Part shown: positions 16,969-27,162 of the stretch, piece after piece
Numbering within the stretch: the stretch's first letter is position 1
Layout: each line of letters begins with the position of its first letter
NCBI RefSeq assembly: GCF_900108045.1
Contig: NZ_FNUK01000015.1
Span: 1 to 50,205 of the forward strand
DNA: 50,205 nucleotides
Reading direction: 5' to 3'
From: Caloramator fervidus
Lineage (GTDB): Bacteria; Bacillota; Clostridia; Clostridiales; Caloramatoraceae
Made by a program: the position numbers and the translations under genes
The notes under the pieces: generated by a model
What the model saw: the letters and a program-made list of their open reading frames with translations, nothing else
Told to the model about the DNA's origin: nothing
Databases searched by the model: none

Positions 16969-19375
16969 AATGGTCAAAAGTAGAACTTTTTTGAATCTCT
17001 GTAGATTTATTAAGCCCAAAATACTGTTCATAAATTGCTTTTGCAACCGGTGCTGCATAACTTCCATGTCCTGCATTGTAGATAACTATTGCAACAGCTA
17101 TTTGTGGATTGTCATAAGGTGCAAACCCTACATACCATCCATAGGCTGCACGTCCTTTACTCTTTAAATACTTATCAACAGAAGCACTACCCGTTTTCCC
17201 GCCTGTTTGTATTGGAAAATTTCTAAAAGTAGAGGATGCCGTTCCTCCCTCCTCTGTAACCTTTTTCATTCCTTCTTTAATAGCATCTATATATTTAGAA
17301 TCAATGTCTATTTTTTGAATAAGTTCGGGTTTATTTTCATATTTTAAGGTTCCATCTGGATTTAAAACTTTTTTTACTAAATGAAGTTTATACCTATAAC
17401 CTCCATTAACAAGGGTCGATATATAACTTACCATTTGCAAAGGAGTTAAATCAGTATATCCTTGACCTATAGCAGCGTTTAATATTTGATACAACTTGTT
17501 AGCATCTGTGTGCAAATACTCCATTTCATATTTAATATACTTTTTAGCATTTTCATTTAAAATTCCTATAGAATCTAATAAATTTTCATCATATTGCCCA
17601 GATATTAACATATTTCTTAGTGCTTTATATCCTGCAGTATCTTTGTTAATATAAATGCCATACTTTCTCTTTAAATTTTCCCTAATATTTAACAAAGTAA
17701 CATCAACGTTGCTTTTTACAATTTTTTGAGGATTTGCAACTTCTCCTGGACTTTCTTCGATTTCTATTCCTGTATTAGGAGATTCTCCTGTTTTAGGATC
17801 TGATACAAGACCAAATTTATTAGCCCATTCATAAAATTTTTCTTTTCCTAAACGTTTAGCAACTTCAAAGAAAAAGTAGTTGCATGATACTTGAATAGCT
17901 TTTGCTACATCCACAGGTCCATGGGTTCTATGCTTCTCATTCCATATCCAACAAGCACCATTAAATCCCGGTAAACCGTCATATACCCCTTTATCATAAA
18001 TTATAGTATCTGGTGTTATAACACCTTCTTCAAGCCCCATAAGTGCAACTAACGGTTTAAAAGTTGAGCCAGGAGATACAGCACCTTTTGTTGCATAATT
18101 ATAAGTAGGAAGTGGAGTTATACCATATACTCCATTTTGTGGCCATAAATAATCTATAAGTTCTTTTGGAGGAGAACCTTTTTCTGCAAACCAATTAGGA
18201 TCAAAACCCGGCCTACTAGCTAAAGCTAATATCTCACCTGTTTTTACATCAACTACAACTGCAGCGCCTATAGTAGCATTTGGGTATGGCGCATCTGTTT
18301 TTATCTTCCCTGTTCTTATATTTTTCATTGTCTCATCAAGGGCCTTTTCTGTAACCTTTTGAAGATCTAAATCAATAGTGGTTACAACAGTATCACCAGG
18401 AACAGAATCTAAACGAGCTGTTTCTCGTATAATTCTTCCAAATTTATCAACATCAACTTCTATTCCCCCTGGTTCACCTCTTAATGATATGTTTAATTCT
18501 TTGTTATTTTCTAAGACCTTTTCTAGCCCCTGCTTTCCTACCAATTCTCTGCTTAAATCATAACCTAAGCTAGAATAATAATCTTTCTCTTCTTCACCAA
18601 TTTTGCCTATATAACCTAAAAATGCAGAACCTACCTCACCATTTGGATATTTTCTTAATGGTGCAACCTCTGTTAGTATTCCTGGCAATTGATTTCTGTA
18701 ATATTCTATTGCAAGGGCAGTTTTTTTAGCTACATTTTTGGCTATATAAATTGCTCTATACTGAGAAAACTTGGATTCTTGTAGCATATGCCTAAAAGCC
18801 ATCAATCTTAAAGCTTCTTCTAAAGTCATATTATACTTAAAATTTAAGTTGTTTTTATCATAGGAAGTTAAAATATCAAACTTTTTCCCAAGCTCAATAA
18901 ATGTCTGTCTTGCATCTAAATTTTCATTAAGGGAATATAATTCTTTAAATTTTTTTTCCCTTTTTTTGTTTATCTCATAATCGTTGGAACCAAAATCAAA
19001 ATAAAAAGAACCGCTATTATAAACAATAGGGAAAGTTGGCGTATTAATTTTAGCTTCATCCCCATTTTTTATTATAAGCCTTATGGTTTCTAATAATACT
19101 TTATTTATCTCATCATTATCTAATTTTGATTTCACGTTATTATAAGTAACATTAAAACTTTGCACATTTGTTGCAAGCTTTTGACCATTTCTATCCAATA
19201 TTTCTCCTCTTGGTGCTATCTCATTAATAAATTTTCTTCCCTTTTCTTCTGCCAAAGTTCTATAATATTCTCCATTTATCACTTGAAGGTAAAATATTCT
19301 TGAAATCAATGTAATAAATATTATATAAACAATTACTTTAAAAACAGCAACCCTCGTTGCTTCCTTTTTATCCAT
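16967..19375 (-). CDS. mrdA: Penicillin-binding protein 2 (class B transpeptidase, elongasome)
   Basis: Class B PBP of about 802 residues. An N-terminal membrane helix (about 8-33) is followed by the PBP dimer domain (AEEKGRKFINEIAPRGEILDR) and the transpeptidase domain, with SPGSTFKP (Ser at about 437), the SCN triad (about 497) and GGKTGSAS (about 727). It cross-links peptidoglycan during elongation with RodA and MreBCD. It is longer than E. coli PBP2 (633), in part through a segment of about 80 residues between SCN and KTG (about 552-632). ATG 19375 is chosen from GAAGGTG. It overlaps the mreD stop region. Confidence 0.94.
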   Translation of the reverse strand: MDKKEATRVAVFKVIVYIIFITLISRIFYLQVINGEYYRTLAEEKGRKFINEIAPRGEILDRNGQKLATNVQSFNVTYNNVKSKLDNDEINKVLLETIRLIIKNGDEAKINTPTFPIVYNSGSFYFDFGSNDYEINKKREKKFKELYSLNENLDARQTFIELGKKFDILTSYDKNNLNFKYNMTLEEALRLMAFRHMLQESKFSQYRAIYIAKNVAKKTALAIEYYRNQLPGILTEVAPLRKYPNGEVGSAFLGYIGKIGEEEKDYYSSLGYDLSRELVGKQGLEKVLENNKELNISLRGEPGGIEVDVDKFGRIIRETARLDSVPGDTVVTTIDLDLQKVTEKALDETMKNIRTGKIKTDAPYPNATIGAAVVVDVKTGEILALASRPGFDPNWFAEKGSPPKELIDYLWPQNGVYGITPLPTYNYATKGAVSPGSTFKPLVALMGLEEGVITPDTIIYDKGVYDGLPGFNGACWIWNEKHRTHGPVDVAKAIQVSCNYFFFEVAKRLGKEKFYEWANKFGLVSDPKTGESPNTGIEIEESPGEVANPQKIVKSNVDVTLLNIRENLKRKYGIYINKDTAGYKALRNMLISGQYDENLLDSIGILNENAKKYIKYEMEYLHTDANKLYQILNAAIGQGYTDLTPLQMVSYISTLVNGGYRYKLHLVKKVLNPDGTLKYENKPELIQKIDIDSKYIDAIKEGMKKVTEEGGTASSTFRNFPIQTGGKTGSASVDKYLKSKGRAAYGWYVGFAPYDNPQIAVAIVIYNAGHGSYAAPVAKAIYEQYFGLNKSTEIQKSSTFDH

Positions 19376-19386
19376 AAAATCACCTT

Positions 19387-19887
19387 CTAAAATTTCCACT
19401 CTTTTTGTAAATAACTATAAATAATCCCCTTTAAAAGGTTATATAAAAATTTTGACACAAGCATATTTAATGTTACTTCAATAATAAAATCTTGTTTTAA
19501 AACACTTAAAAAATCAATACTTATAGAAGCTATATAATAACTACTAAAGTATATAAAATATTTAAAAAGTGTAAATGTAAAAGTTAAAAACAATAAAATA
19601 ACTGTCTTTTCTTTATATATCTTTTTTTGAATTAAGGCTAATAAATATGCTGTAATAACATAAACAATAGAATTAACACCAAATATATAAGGTAAAAAGC
19701 TATCAAACACTATTCCTGTAAAAAATGCCACCAAAAAAGATTCTGCTTCATCTAAAAGAAGAGAGGAACAAATTATAAACACTAAAACTAGATCAAAATT
19801 TATATTTTGAATAAGGCTTGACAAAAAAGCTTGCTGTAAAATCACAGAAAAAATACCCAAAACTACAAACACAAAAACCCTTTTCAC
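19387..19887 (-). CDS. mreD: Rod shape-determining protein MreD
   Basis: Hydrophobic protein of 166 residues with about five or six membrane helices (for example SLIQNINFDLVLVFIICSSLLL and SFLVAFFTGIVFDSF in part). Sequence conservation is low, as usual for MreD. The call rests on topology, length and the mreB-mreC-mreD-mrdA order. The start is a GTG after GGGGAG. Confidence 0.88.
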   Translation of the reverse strand: MKRVFVFVVLGIFSVILQQAFLSSLIQNINFDLVLVFIICSSLLLDEAESFLVAFFTGIVFDSFLPYIFGVNSIVYVITAYLLALIQKKIYKEKTVILLFLTFTFTLFKYFIYFSSYYIASISIDFLSVLKQDFIIEVTLNMLVSKFLYNLLKGIIYSYLQKEWKF

Positions 19888-19901
19888 ATTACATTACTCC
19901 C

Positions 19902-20735
19902 CTATTTGATAATAACCATAACTTTTTCTAACTTATTAAAATCCACTGCAGGTCTTATATAAGCAAGTTTTGTTAAATTAGGTTTTTCATCTTCAATGTA
20001 AGTAATTTTTCCAATTAAAATATCGTTTTGAACTAAGCTTGAATCCTCAGTGATTATGTTTGTTGTAACCACTAAATCCCCTTCCTTAGCCTTAGTATCA
20101 AAAGGAAGAAGAGTTATTTTACACTGCTTATCTTTATTTATAGTTTTTACCCCACTAACAAGCCCTACTTCTTCTGTTGAAGAAACTTTAGCAGGAATAT
20201 TAGCCATCTCATCAAGTAGAGTCATAACCTTAGAACTATTCTGATTAACTTCAATTATTTGCCCTACAAAACCATTTCCTGCTATAACATATTGCCCCTT
20301 TTTTACTCCATCTTTAGCTCCAACATCTATTAAAATGACATCAAACCAATCTCTACCTACCTTGGCTATAACATTAGCTCCTATAAGCTTTAAATTAGCG
20401 TTAGAATTTTTAAAGTTTAACAAACTATTTAACTCTTGATTTTCTCTTTTAACTTTATCATAATCTACCAGTTTTAGCCTTAATTCTTCAACTTCTTTTT
20501 TTAACATATCGTTTTCTTTTTTCAAGTTTGCAATTGAAGATACAAAATAAAAAACATTACTTATTCTTTGCCCTGCTTTATAAAGATTTTTTTGTATAGG
20601 TTGCAAAGTAATGCTTATAATATTTTGAAACAGGCCAGTGTTTCCTTTATGGCCTGCTGTAATACCAATAAATATAGTAAATGCAAGACAAAGAACAAGC
20701 ACTATAGTAAGTAGCTTGTTCTTTATAAAATCCAT
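19902..20735 (-). CDS. mreC: Rod shape-determining protein MreC
   Basis: Protein of 277 residues with a short cytoplasmic start, one membrane helix (about 8-26), a periplasm-side coiled coil (about 60-100: SIANLKKENDMLKKEVEELR) and the two beta-barrel domains of MreC (ANVIAKVGRDWFDVILIDVG; NGFVGQIIEV). It links MreB to PBP2 and RodA outside the membrane. It follows mreB by 14 bases. Confidence 0.95.
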   Translation of the reverse strand: MDFIKNKLLTIVLVLCLAFTIFIGITAGHKGNTGLFQNIISITLQPIQKNLYKAGQRISNVFYFVSSIANLKKENDMLKKEVEELRLKLVDYDKVKRENQELNSLLNFKNSNANLKLIGANVIAKVGRDWFDVILIDVGAKDGVKKGQYVIAGNGFVGQIIEVNQNSSKVMTLLDEMANIPAKVSSTEEVGLVSGVKTINKDKQCKITLLPFDTKAKEGDLVVTTNIITEDSSLVQNDILIGKITYIEDEKPNLTKLAYIRPAVDFNKLEKVMVIIK

Positions 20736-20749
20736 ATTAATCCCTCTTT

Positions 20750-22470
<1,721 letters not shown>

Positions 22471-22478
<8 letters not shown>

Positions 22479-23064
22479 AATCAACACTCCCTCTTAAAAG
22501 ATTAACCCCCACTTCCCTCAACATTAAATTCAACTTATATATAGGAAGTCCAACAACGTTATAGAAACATCCATCTATTTTCTTAACAAATAAACCACCT
22601 ATACCTTGAATGCCATAAGCTCCTGCTTTATCAAAAGGTTCTTTTGTCTTTATATAATCATTAATCTCGAAATCTGTCAACTCTTTAAAAACAACTTTTG
22701 TAATCTCATAATCACAAATCAAAAAATTTCTAAAAACATCATAAACACAAATACCTGTTATAACCTCATGAGTGCTACCACTTAATTCTTTTAACATATA
22801 ATAAGCATCCTTTTCATCCTTTGGCTTTCCAAAAATTTTTTGTCCTTTTGCAACAATTGTATCTGCAGAAATTATAATAGATTTTCTATCTACTCTATTT
22901 GAAACTTCTAAGGCCTTACCTCTTGCCAGTTCGATTGAGAGAACTAAAGGATTGTTAATGTTTAAATTCTCCTCAAAATTTGACGGAATAACCTCAAAAT
23001 TAATATTAAATTTTCTTAGTATTTCTATTCTTCTTGGTGAAGAAGAAGCTAATATGATTTTCAT
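22471..23064 (-). CDS. maf: Maf family nucleotide pyrophosphatase
   Basis: Protein of 197 residues with the Maf signature LASSSPRRIEILRK at the N-terminus, then SADTIVAKGQKIFGKPKDE and the late GIQGIGGLFVKKIDG and NVVGLPIYKL. Maf proteins hydrolyse dTTP, UTP or modified nucleotides and prevent their incorporation; in Bacillus, Maf also affects septation. It is coupled to radC by overlap of about 8-17 bases, depending on the radC start. Confidence 0.95.
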
Positions 23065-23072
23065 AATATCAC

Positions 23073-23333
23073 CTACATTTTTTTGTAAATAAAAAATGCT
23101 ATAATCATTCCTAACATAGTTAACATGTTAATTTTAAAAGTCATTCCAAAAGTTAAAGCAAAAAACTTTAAATCTAAATACATAGGTTTTAAGCCTATTA
23201 CATAATCTTTTTGCAAAAATGCAAGAACTTTTATAGCTTTTCCTAAAAGTTCCCCAAGTAAAGTTCCTGCTAACCCAAAAACTAACATAAGAATTATTAA
23301 GTAACTAATCCCCCTGTAATTATACTTCCCCAT
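23073..23333 (-). CDS. DUF4321 family small membrane protein
   Basis: Protein of 86 residues with two predicted membrane helices (about 8-32 and 60-83), and the family start YRGISYLIILMLVFGLAGTL. Function is unknown. It is regularly found upstream of maf-radC-mreB in clostridia and is the first gene after the promoter at 23380. AAAGGAG fixes the start. Confidence 0.8.
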   Translation of the reverse strand: MGKYNYRGISYLIILMLVFGLAGTLLGELLGKAIKVLAFLQKDYVIGLKPMYLDLKFFALTFGMTFKINMLTMLGMIIAFFIYKKM

Positions 23334-23379
23334 AATTACTACTCCTTTAATAAATTTTTAACATTTTATTAAATTTTAA

Positions 23380-23408
23380 ACTATAAAAAACTAACTAAAC
23401 CTCGTAAA
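23380..23408 (-). promoter_or_regulatory. Putative promoter of the DUF4321-maf-radC-mreBCD operon
   Basis: Minus strand: TTTACG (23403-23408), 17-base spacer, TATAGT (23380-23385), about 45 bases ahead of the first start codon. Matches are partial (4/6 and 5/6). Confidence 0.5.
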
Positions 23409-23424
23409 TAGTATATCATTTCAA

Positions 23425-23455
23425 AAAAATGTGCAAGTTAATCTTGCACATTTTT
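23425..23455 (-). terminator. Terminator after the SPOR-domain gene
   Basis: Hairpin with 13-base arms AAAAATGTGCAAG and CTTGCACATTTTT, with further T residues on the minus-strand side. Confidence 0.85.
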
Positions 23456-24055
23456 AAATTTTTTAATGTAAAATATCTCATTAGCCAGATTTTTTAAACA
23501 GCTATTTATATCTTTATTTCTATAATTTTTTATAAAGTTTTCACATTCAACATTAAATTCCTTAATTTTACAGTAATTAATTGATAAATTTTCAAAACTT
23601 CTTTGATTTTTTAAAATCATTAACTGCTCATCAACAATTTTACAAAGTTGTATAGCATTCTTTTCGGTAAACTCAACAACTTTTATTATGTATGATATAT
23701 TACTTTTTTTCAAGTAATCTTCATATTTTTTTATAATATTTTTATCATTATCTATCCATATCAAAACTCTATATGCATTATCGCTATGTATTACCGTAGC
23801 ATAAAACTTTTTACTATTAAGCATCTTAGCATAATTTTCTGCATTGTTTTTATTTTTAAAATAACCTGCCTGAACAAAGTAATATACATATTTATTTTTT
23901 TTACTAATATCATTTTTATAAATCAATGCCGAAGACTTTATATTTAACAAAGAGTAAGTAAATAAAAATATCATACTAATAATAATAGATAATGCTATTA
24001 AAAATTTATTCATCATAGGTTTCTTTTTATCAAACTGTATTCTAACATATCTCAT
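23438..24055 (-). CDS. SPOR-domain membrane protein
   Basis: Protein of about 205 residues: a cytoplasmic basic start, one membrane helix (about 17-37) and an extracytoplasmic SPOR-like domain (about 55-115: YYFVQAGYFKNKNNAENYAKM). SPOR domains bind denuded peptidoglycan at division sites or spore-related structures. The C-terminal 90 residues are alpha-helical and not recognised. The ATG at 24055 follows a run of eight G residues that serves as the ribosome site, which is odd. The gene is bounded by terminators and so is probably transcribed alone. Confidence 0.78.
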   Translation of the reverse strand: MRYVRIQFDKKKPMMNKFLIALSIIISMIFLFTYSLLNIKSSALIYKNDISKKNKYVYYFVQAGYFKNKNNAENYAKMLNSKKFYATVIHSDNAYRVLIWIDNDKNIIKKYEDYLKKSNISYIIKVVEFTEKNAIQLCKIVDEQLMILKNQRSFENLSINYCKIKEFNVECENFIKNYRNKDINSCLKNLANEIFYIKKFKNVQD

Positions 24056-24079
24056 AATGCTCCCCCCCCACACAAAAAT

Positions 24080-24100
24080 AGATAGAGCTGTGCTCTATCT
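24080..24100 (-). terminator. Terminator after the NlpC/P60 gene
   Basis: Minus-strand hairpin AGATAGAGC-ACA-GCTCTATCT followed by ATTTTTG. Confidence 0.8.
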
Positions 24101-24568
24101 AAATACTCTTACTGCCCCAACATATCTTTTCAAATAATATGAATCATTTAAGCTAGTTATTGTAACATAACCTTTTCCAGATGATGCGTGAATAAATTTA
24201 CCGTTGCCTATGTAAATACCCACATGCGAAATCCCTTTTCTATTTGTGTTAAAAAACACCAAATCACCTGGGAGAAGCTGAGATTTTGAAACTCTAACTC
24301 CTATTTTATACTGCTCCTTTGAACTATGTGGAATATTATATCCAAAACATCTATAAACATAAGATGTAAAACCTGAACAATCGAATCCAAAAGGAGTTTG
24401 GCCACTATATCTATACCTTGTGCCTAAAAATCTTGTTGCATAGCTTACCAGCTGAGGTCCTCTAGATAAAGCAACTTTGTTTCTTTGATCTAAACTATTA
24501 GCTTTAGTGTGAACTTGTAAAACCACTAAAAAAAACATTGCAAATAAAATTATTTTAAATCTTTTCAT
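24095..24568 (-). CDS. Secreted NlpC/P60 peptidoglycan endopeptidase
   Basis: Protein of 157 residues with a signal peptide (KRFKIILFAMFFLVVLQVHTKA, hydrophobic core about 5-20), then a single NlpC/P60 domain. The catalytic triad is visible: Cys in FGFDCSGFTSYVY, His in ISHVGIYIGNG and the polar His in FIHASSG. Such enzymes cut the D-Glu-meso-DAP bond in the peptide stem. There is no recognisable wall-binding domain, so it may act diffusibly. It follows the LUD gene by 22 bases. Confidence 0.93.
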   Translation of the reverse strand: MKRFKIILFAMFFLVVLQVHTKANSLDQRNKVALSRGPQLVSYATRFLGTRYRYSGQTPFGFDCSGFTSYVYRCFGYNIPHSSKEQYKIGVRVSKSQLLPGDLVFFNTNRKGISHVGIYIGNGKFIHASSGKGYVTITSLNDSYYLKRYVGAVRVFR

Positions 24569-24590
24569 GCTGCTACTCCTTTCTTAAGGT

Positions 24591-25232
24591 TTAAAATCCC
24601 AACTCTTTTTTCACTAATATTACAATTCCTCTTCCTTTTACATTTTGTCGGTATGTAACTAAATAATGATTGCATATTCTCTCATCAGAATTACAATCTA
24701 AACATTTTGCAACTTCTACGCAAGGTGTTTTTCTTAACAATCTTTTTGAATTAATAGGTGCTGTATAATTTCTTACCCTTTCATATGCCTCATCAAGATC
24801 CTTTACTATCTTATTATAACCCGCTATTACAATAACCTTTTTAGGACCAAAAATCATTGCTGCAACTCTATTGCCATTGCCATCTAAGTTAACAAGATAT
24901 CCTTGTTCTGTAATAGCATTAGAGCTTGTAATATAATAATCTGCAAAAAAGGATTTTCTATGTAATTCTAAAATTTCTTCCTTAGTTAACCCCTCTTTAT
25001 ATCTATCTAAAAGCTCTATATCTAAATTTCTTAAATGGTCAATTATTCCACCATCCAAAAGGGTCATAGAACCTCCAAAGGATACAGTAGATTTTTTATC
25101 AATTAAATTTGACAACAAACTTTTTACTTCATCTAAATCATCAACGATATAAACCTCATAATTGTTTTTCTCAAGAGCTTGTTTTACTCTTTCTAGTCTT
25201 TTTTGTAAATACCAATTAACATTTTGATTCAT
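24591..25232 (-). CDS. LUD-domain protein (DUF162) with a C-terminal four-cysteine cluster
   Basis: Protein of 213 residues. The LUD domain, related to LutC and LutB of lactate utilisation, is seen in SFGGSMTLLDGGIIDHLR, YYITSSNAITEQGYLVNLDG and VIVIAGYNKIVKDLDEAYERV. Cys 171, 177, 180 and 187 near the C-terminus could bind an Fe-S cluster or zinc. It is a stand-alone form common in anaerobic clostridia, with unknown substrate. No lutA/lutB genes are near, so a lactate role is not supported here. It directly follows the acetyltransferase gene. Confidence 0.85.
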   Translation of the reverse strand: MNQNVNWYLQKRLERVKQALEKNNYEVYIVDDLDEVKSLLSNLIDKKSTVSFGGSMTLLDGGIIDHLRNLDIELLDRYKEGLTKEEILELHRKSFFADYYITSSNAITEQGYLVNLDGNGNRVAAMIFGPKKVIVIAGYNKIVKDLDEAYERVRNYTAPINSKRLLRKTPCVEVAKCLDCNSDERICNHYLVTYRQNVKGRGIVILVKKELGF

Positions 25233-25745
25233 TTATTTCACTCCTTTCATTAAAATATTAACAGGTTTATCATTTAATTTAAAATACTCAGAGGTTCTTT
25301 CAATTATATACCCATTTTTAATCCAAAACTTTATACTCTTCTCGTTATCAATAGAAACAATAGCATAATATTTTAATACATTATATTGAAACTTTAAGTA
25401 GTCTTCTACAAGTTTTAAAATGTAACTTCCTAATCCTAATCTCCTAAAAGATTTTTTTAAAATATAAGTTAAAAACCATACCTCCAAAACACCCTTATTT
25501 TCTAATCTTCCTTTTAATATACCTAACATTTCATCCTCTTTATAAATACCACAGAAAAATTCTAAAGGATCAACTAGACTTTCCATATACTTTTCTTTAA
25601 TAAATTCTAAGTTTATCTTTTTATCATAACCGATACTTAAAAGATTATCAGAATCTTCATTGATAAAATTTAATACATCTACAAGGTCACTAAGAGAGAT
25701 ATTTTTTACTTTAAAATCATTGCTTGCAATATTAATAAGTAACAA
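25233..25745 (-). CDS. GNAT family N-acetyltransferase
   Basis: Protein of 170 residues with the GNAT acetyl-CoA motif as RRLGLGSYILKLVEDYL (about residues 119-135), and the late NEKSIKFWIKNGYIIERT, typical of motif B. The substrate is unknown. The start is a TTG with TAGGTGATA upstream. It abuts the LUD gene, so the two are co-transcribed with the NlpC gene. Confidence 0.82.
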   Translation of the reverse strand: MLLINIASNDFKVKNISLSDLVDVLNFINEDSDNLLSIGYDKKINLEFIKEKYMESLVDPLEFFCGIYKEDEMLGILKGRLENKGVLEVWFLTYILKKSFRRLGLGSYILKLVEDYLKFQYNVLKYYAIVSIDNEKSIKFWIKNGYIIERTSEYFKLNDKPVNILMKGVK

Positions 25746-25861
25746 TGTATCACCTACTTAAAAATTTTACTTATTTATTTAATTCAACAAACATTCAAAA
25801 AATCCTTTTAGAAATTTTACTACAAAAAAAACAAAAAATTCGGATAAATCCCAGCAAAATA

Positions 25862-25887
25862 AAAAAAGGACCTTTAAAAGGTCCTTT
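25862..25887 (-). terminator. Terminator after tRNA-Leu(GAG)
   Basis: Minus-strand hairpin AAAGGACC-TTTTAAA-GGTCCTTT followed by TTTT. It starts at the tRNA CCA end. Confidence 0.88.
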
Positions 25888-25970
25888 GGTGCGGAGAGCG
25901 GGACTTGAACCCGCACGGGATACCCACACGCCCCTCAAACGTGCGCGTCTGCCAATTCCGCCATCTCCGC
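25887..25970 (-). tRNA. tRNA-Leu, anticodon GAG
   Basis: Class II tRNA of 84 bases including an encoded CCA. The acceptor stem is GCGGAGA/TCTCCGC, the D arm has GGCAGACGCGC, and the anticodon loop TTGAGGG gives GAG (25934-25936). It has a long variable arm and the TTCAAGT T-loop. It reads CTC/CTT leucine codons and pairs exactly with the CTC specifier proposed for the leuS T-box. It is followed by its own terminator. Confidence 0.97.
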
Positions 25971-26016
25971 TCGACACCAATAATAATATCAAAATAATAT
26001 TATTTTGTCAATATTT

Positions 26017-26550
26017 TTATATAAACTTTTTTTCATAAAGCCATTTGTATTTGTAATAATAACACTTGACTTTTTTTATATAAAGCTTTGTTTCTTTATA
26101 TGGAAGTTCATTAGGTGAAACATTGTTTTTAATCCACCTTCTAACATTTCCTTCCCCTGCATTATAAGCAGCTAATGAAAAATCAATATCATAATTAAAA
26201 TCCCTATATAACTTAGATAAATAAAATACGCCAAATTTTATATTTATTTCTGGATCATATAAAAACTCTCTACTAAAATACCTTTCATTTAACAACTTAG
26301 CAATATATTCTCCAGTTTTTGGAGTTATTTGCATCAAACCTATAGCTCCTTTTCTAGATTGGGCACATTCATCAAAATTACTTTCTGCCTTTATTAAGGC
26401 AAAAACTAAGTATGGATCTATATTATACTCTTTAGAATATTTAAAAACATATTCTTTATATTTTATTGGATAAAATAATTTCATTATATTTTTAAAATTA
26501 AAAATAAAAAACAAAACTACAAGTAAAATCAACAAATTTTTTTTATACAT
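26017..26550 (-). CDS. Membrane-anchored lytic transglycosylase (SLT domain)
   Basis: Protein of 177 residues with an N-terminal hydrophobic anchor or uncleaved signal (about 4-20) and a goose-lysozyme-like SLT domain: catalytic Glu in ALIKAESNFDE, then GAIGLMQITPKTGEYIA and SLAAYNAGEGNVRRWI. It cleaves glycan strands to 1,6-anhydro products. It overlaps the coaE end by 8 bases, in the standard clostridial polA-coaE-SLT order. Confidence 0.94.
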   Translation of the reverse strand: MYKKNLLILLVVLFFIFNFKNIMKLFYPIKYKEYVFKYSKEYNIDPYLVFALIKAESNFDECAQSRKGAIGLMQITPKTGEYIAKLLNERYFSREFLYDPEINIKFGVFYLSKLYRDFNYDIDFSLAAYNAGEGNVRRWIKNNVSPNELPYKETKLYIKKVKCYYYKYKWLYEKKFI

Positions 26551-27154
26551 TTATCTCCTCCATACCTAGAATGCTATTTAAAACACGATCTACCTGTTTT
26601 TTTGTAAAATCTATATCTTTGCTATTATCTATTAAATAGTCTGCATATTTTTTCTTTTGTTCAAAACTCATTTGGGAATTTATTATGTTTATAGCCTCTT
26701 CTCTTGATAAATTGTCCCTTTTCATTAGTCTTGATATTTGTATTTCTATATCGCAATATACTAATATTACCTTATCAACAAATTTATGAAAATTAGCTTC
26801 TATAAGCAAGGCAGCATCCAATACACAAATTTTTTCCCCCTTGCTTTTTAAATCTTCAATCTTGATTAATATTTTTTTTAATATTTCAGGATGTGTTATT
26901 TCATTTAAAACTTTAAGTTTATTATAATCATTAAATACTATATTTCTTAATTTTTTTCTATCAATTTCTCCATTTTCACTTAATATTTCTTCCCCAAAAA
27001 ATTCAACTATTTTTTTATACGCTACTTCACCTGGCTTTACAATCTCCCTAGATATTCTATCAGCATCTATAACAACAATTCCTTTTTCAGCAATGATTTT
27101 TGAAACAGTAGACTTACCCGTTGCAATTCCTCCAGTTAAACCAACAACCAACAA
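26543..27154 (-). CDS. coaE: Dephospho-CoA kinase
   Basis: P-loop kinase of about 203 residues that adds the 3'-phosphate in the last step of CoA synthesis. Motifs are GLTGGIATGKST (Walker A), VVIDADRISREIVKPG, VLDAALLIEANFHKFVD and the lid RLMKRDNLSREEA. The start is a TTG at 27154 or 27151, chosen because AGGTGATAA, which overlaps the polA stop, is the ribosome site. A longer reading to 27181 would overlap polA without a site. Confidence 0.95.
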   Translation of the reverse strand: MLVVGLTGGIATGKSTVSKIIAEKGIVVIDADRISREIVKPGEVAYKKIVEFFGEEILSENGEIDRKKLRNIVFNDYNKLKVLNEITHPEILKKILIKIEDLKSKGEKICVLDAALLIEANFHKFVDKVILVYCDIEIQISRLMKRDNLSREEAINIINSQMSFEQKKKYADYLIDNSKDIDFTKKQVDRVLNSILGMEEINV

Positions 27155-27162
27155 ATTATCAC

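Noticed and set aside
24591-25232. LutC of a lactate-utilisation operon
   Set aside because: No LutA or LutB neighbours, and a C-terminal four-Cys cluster not typical of LutC.
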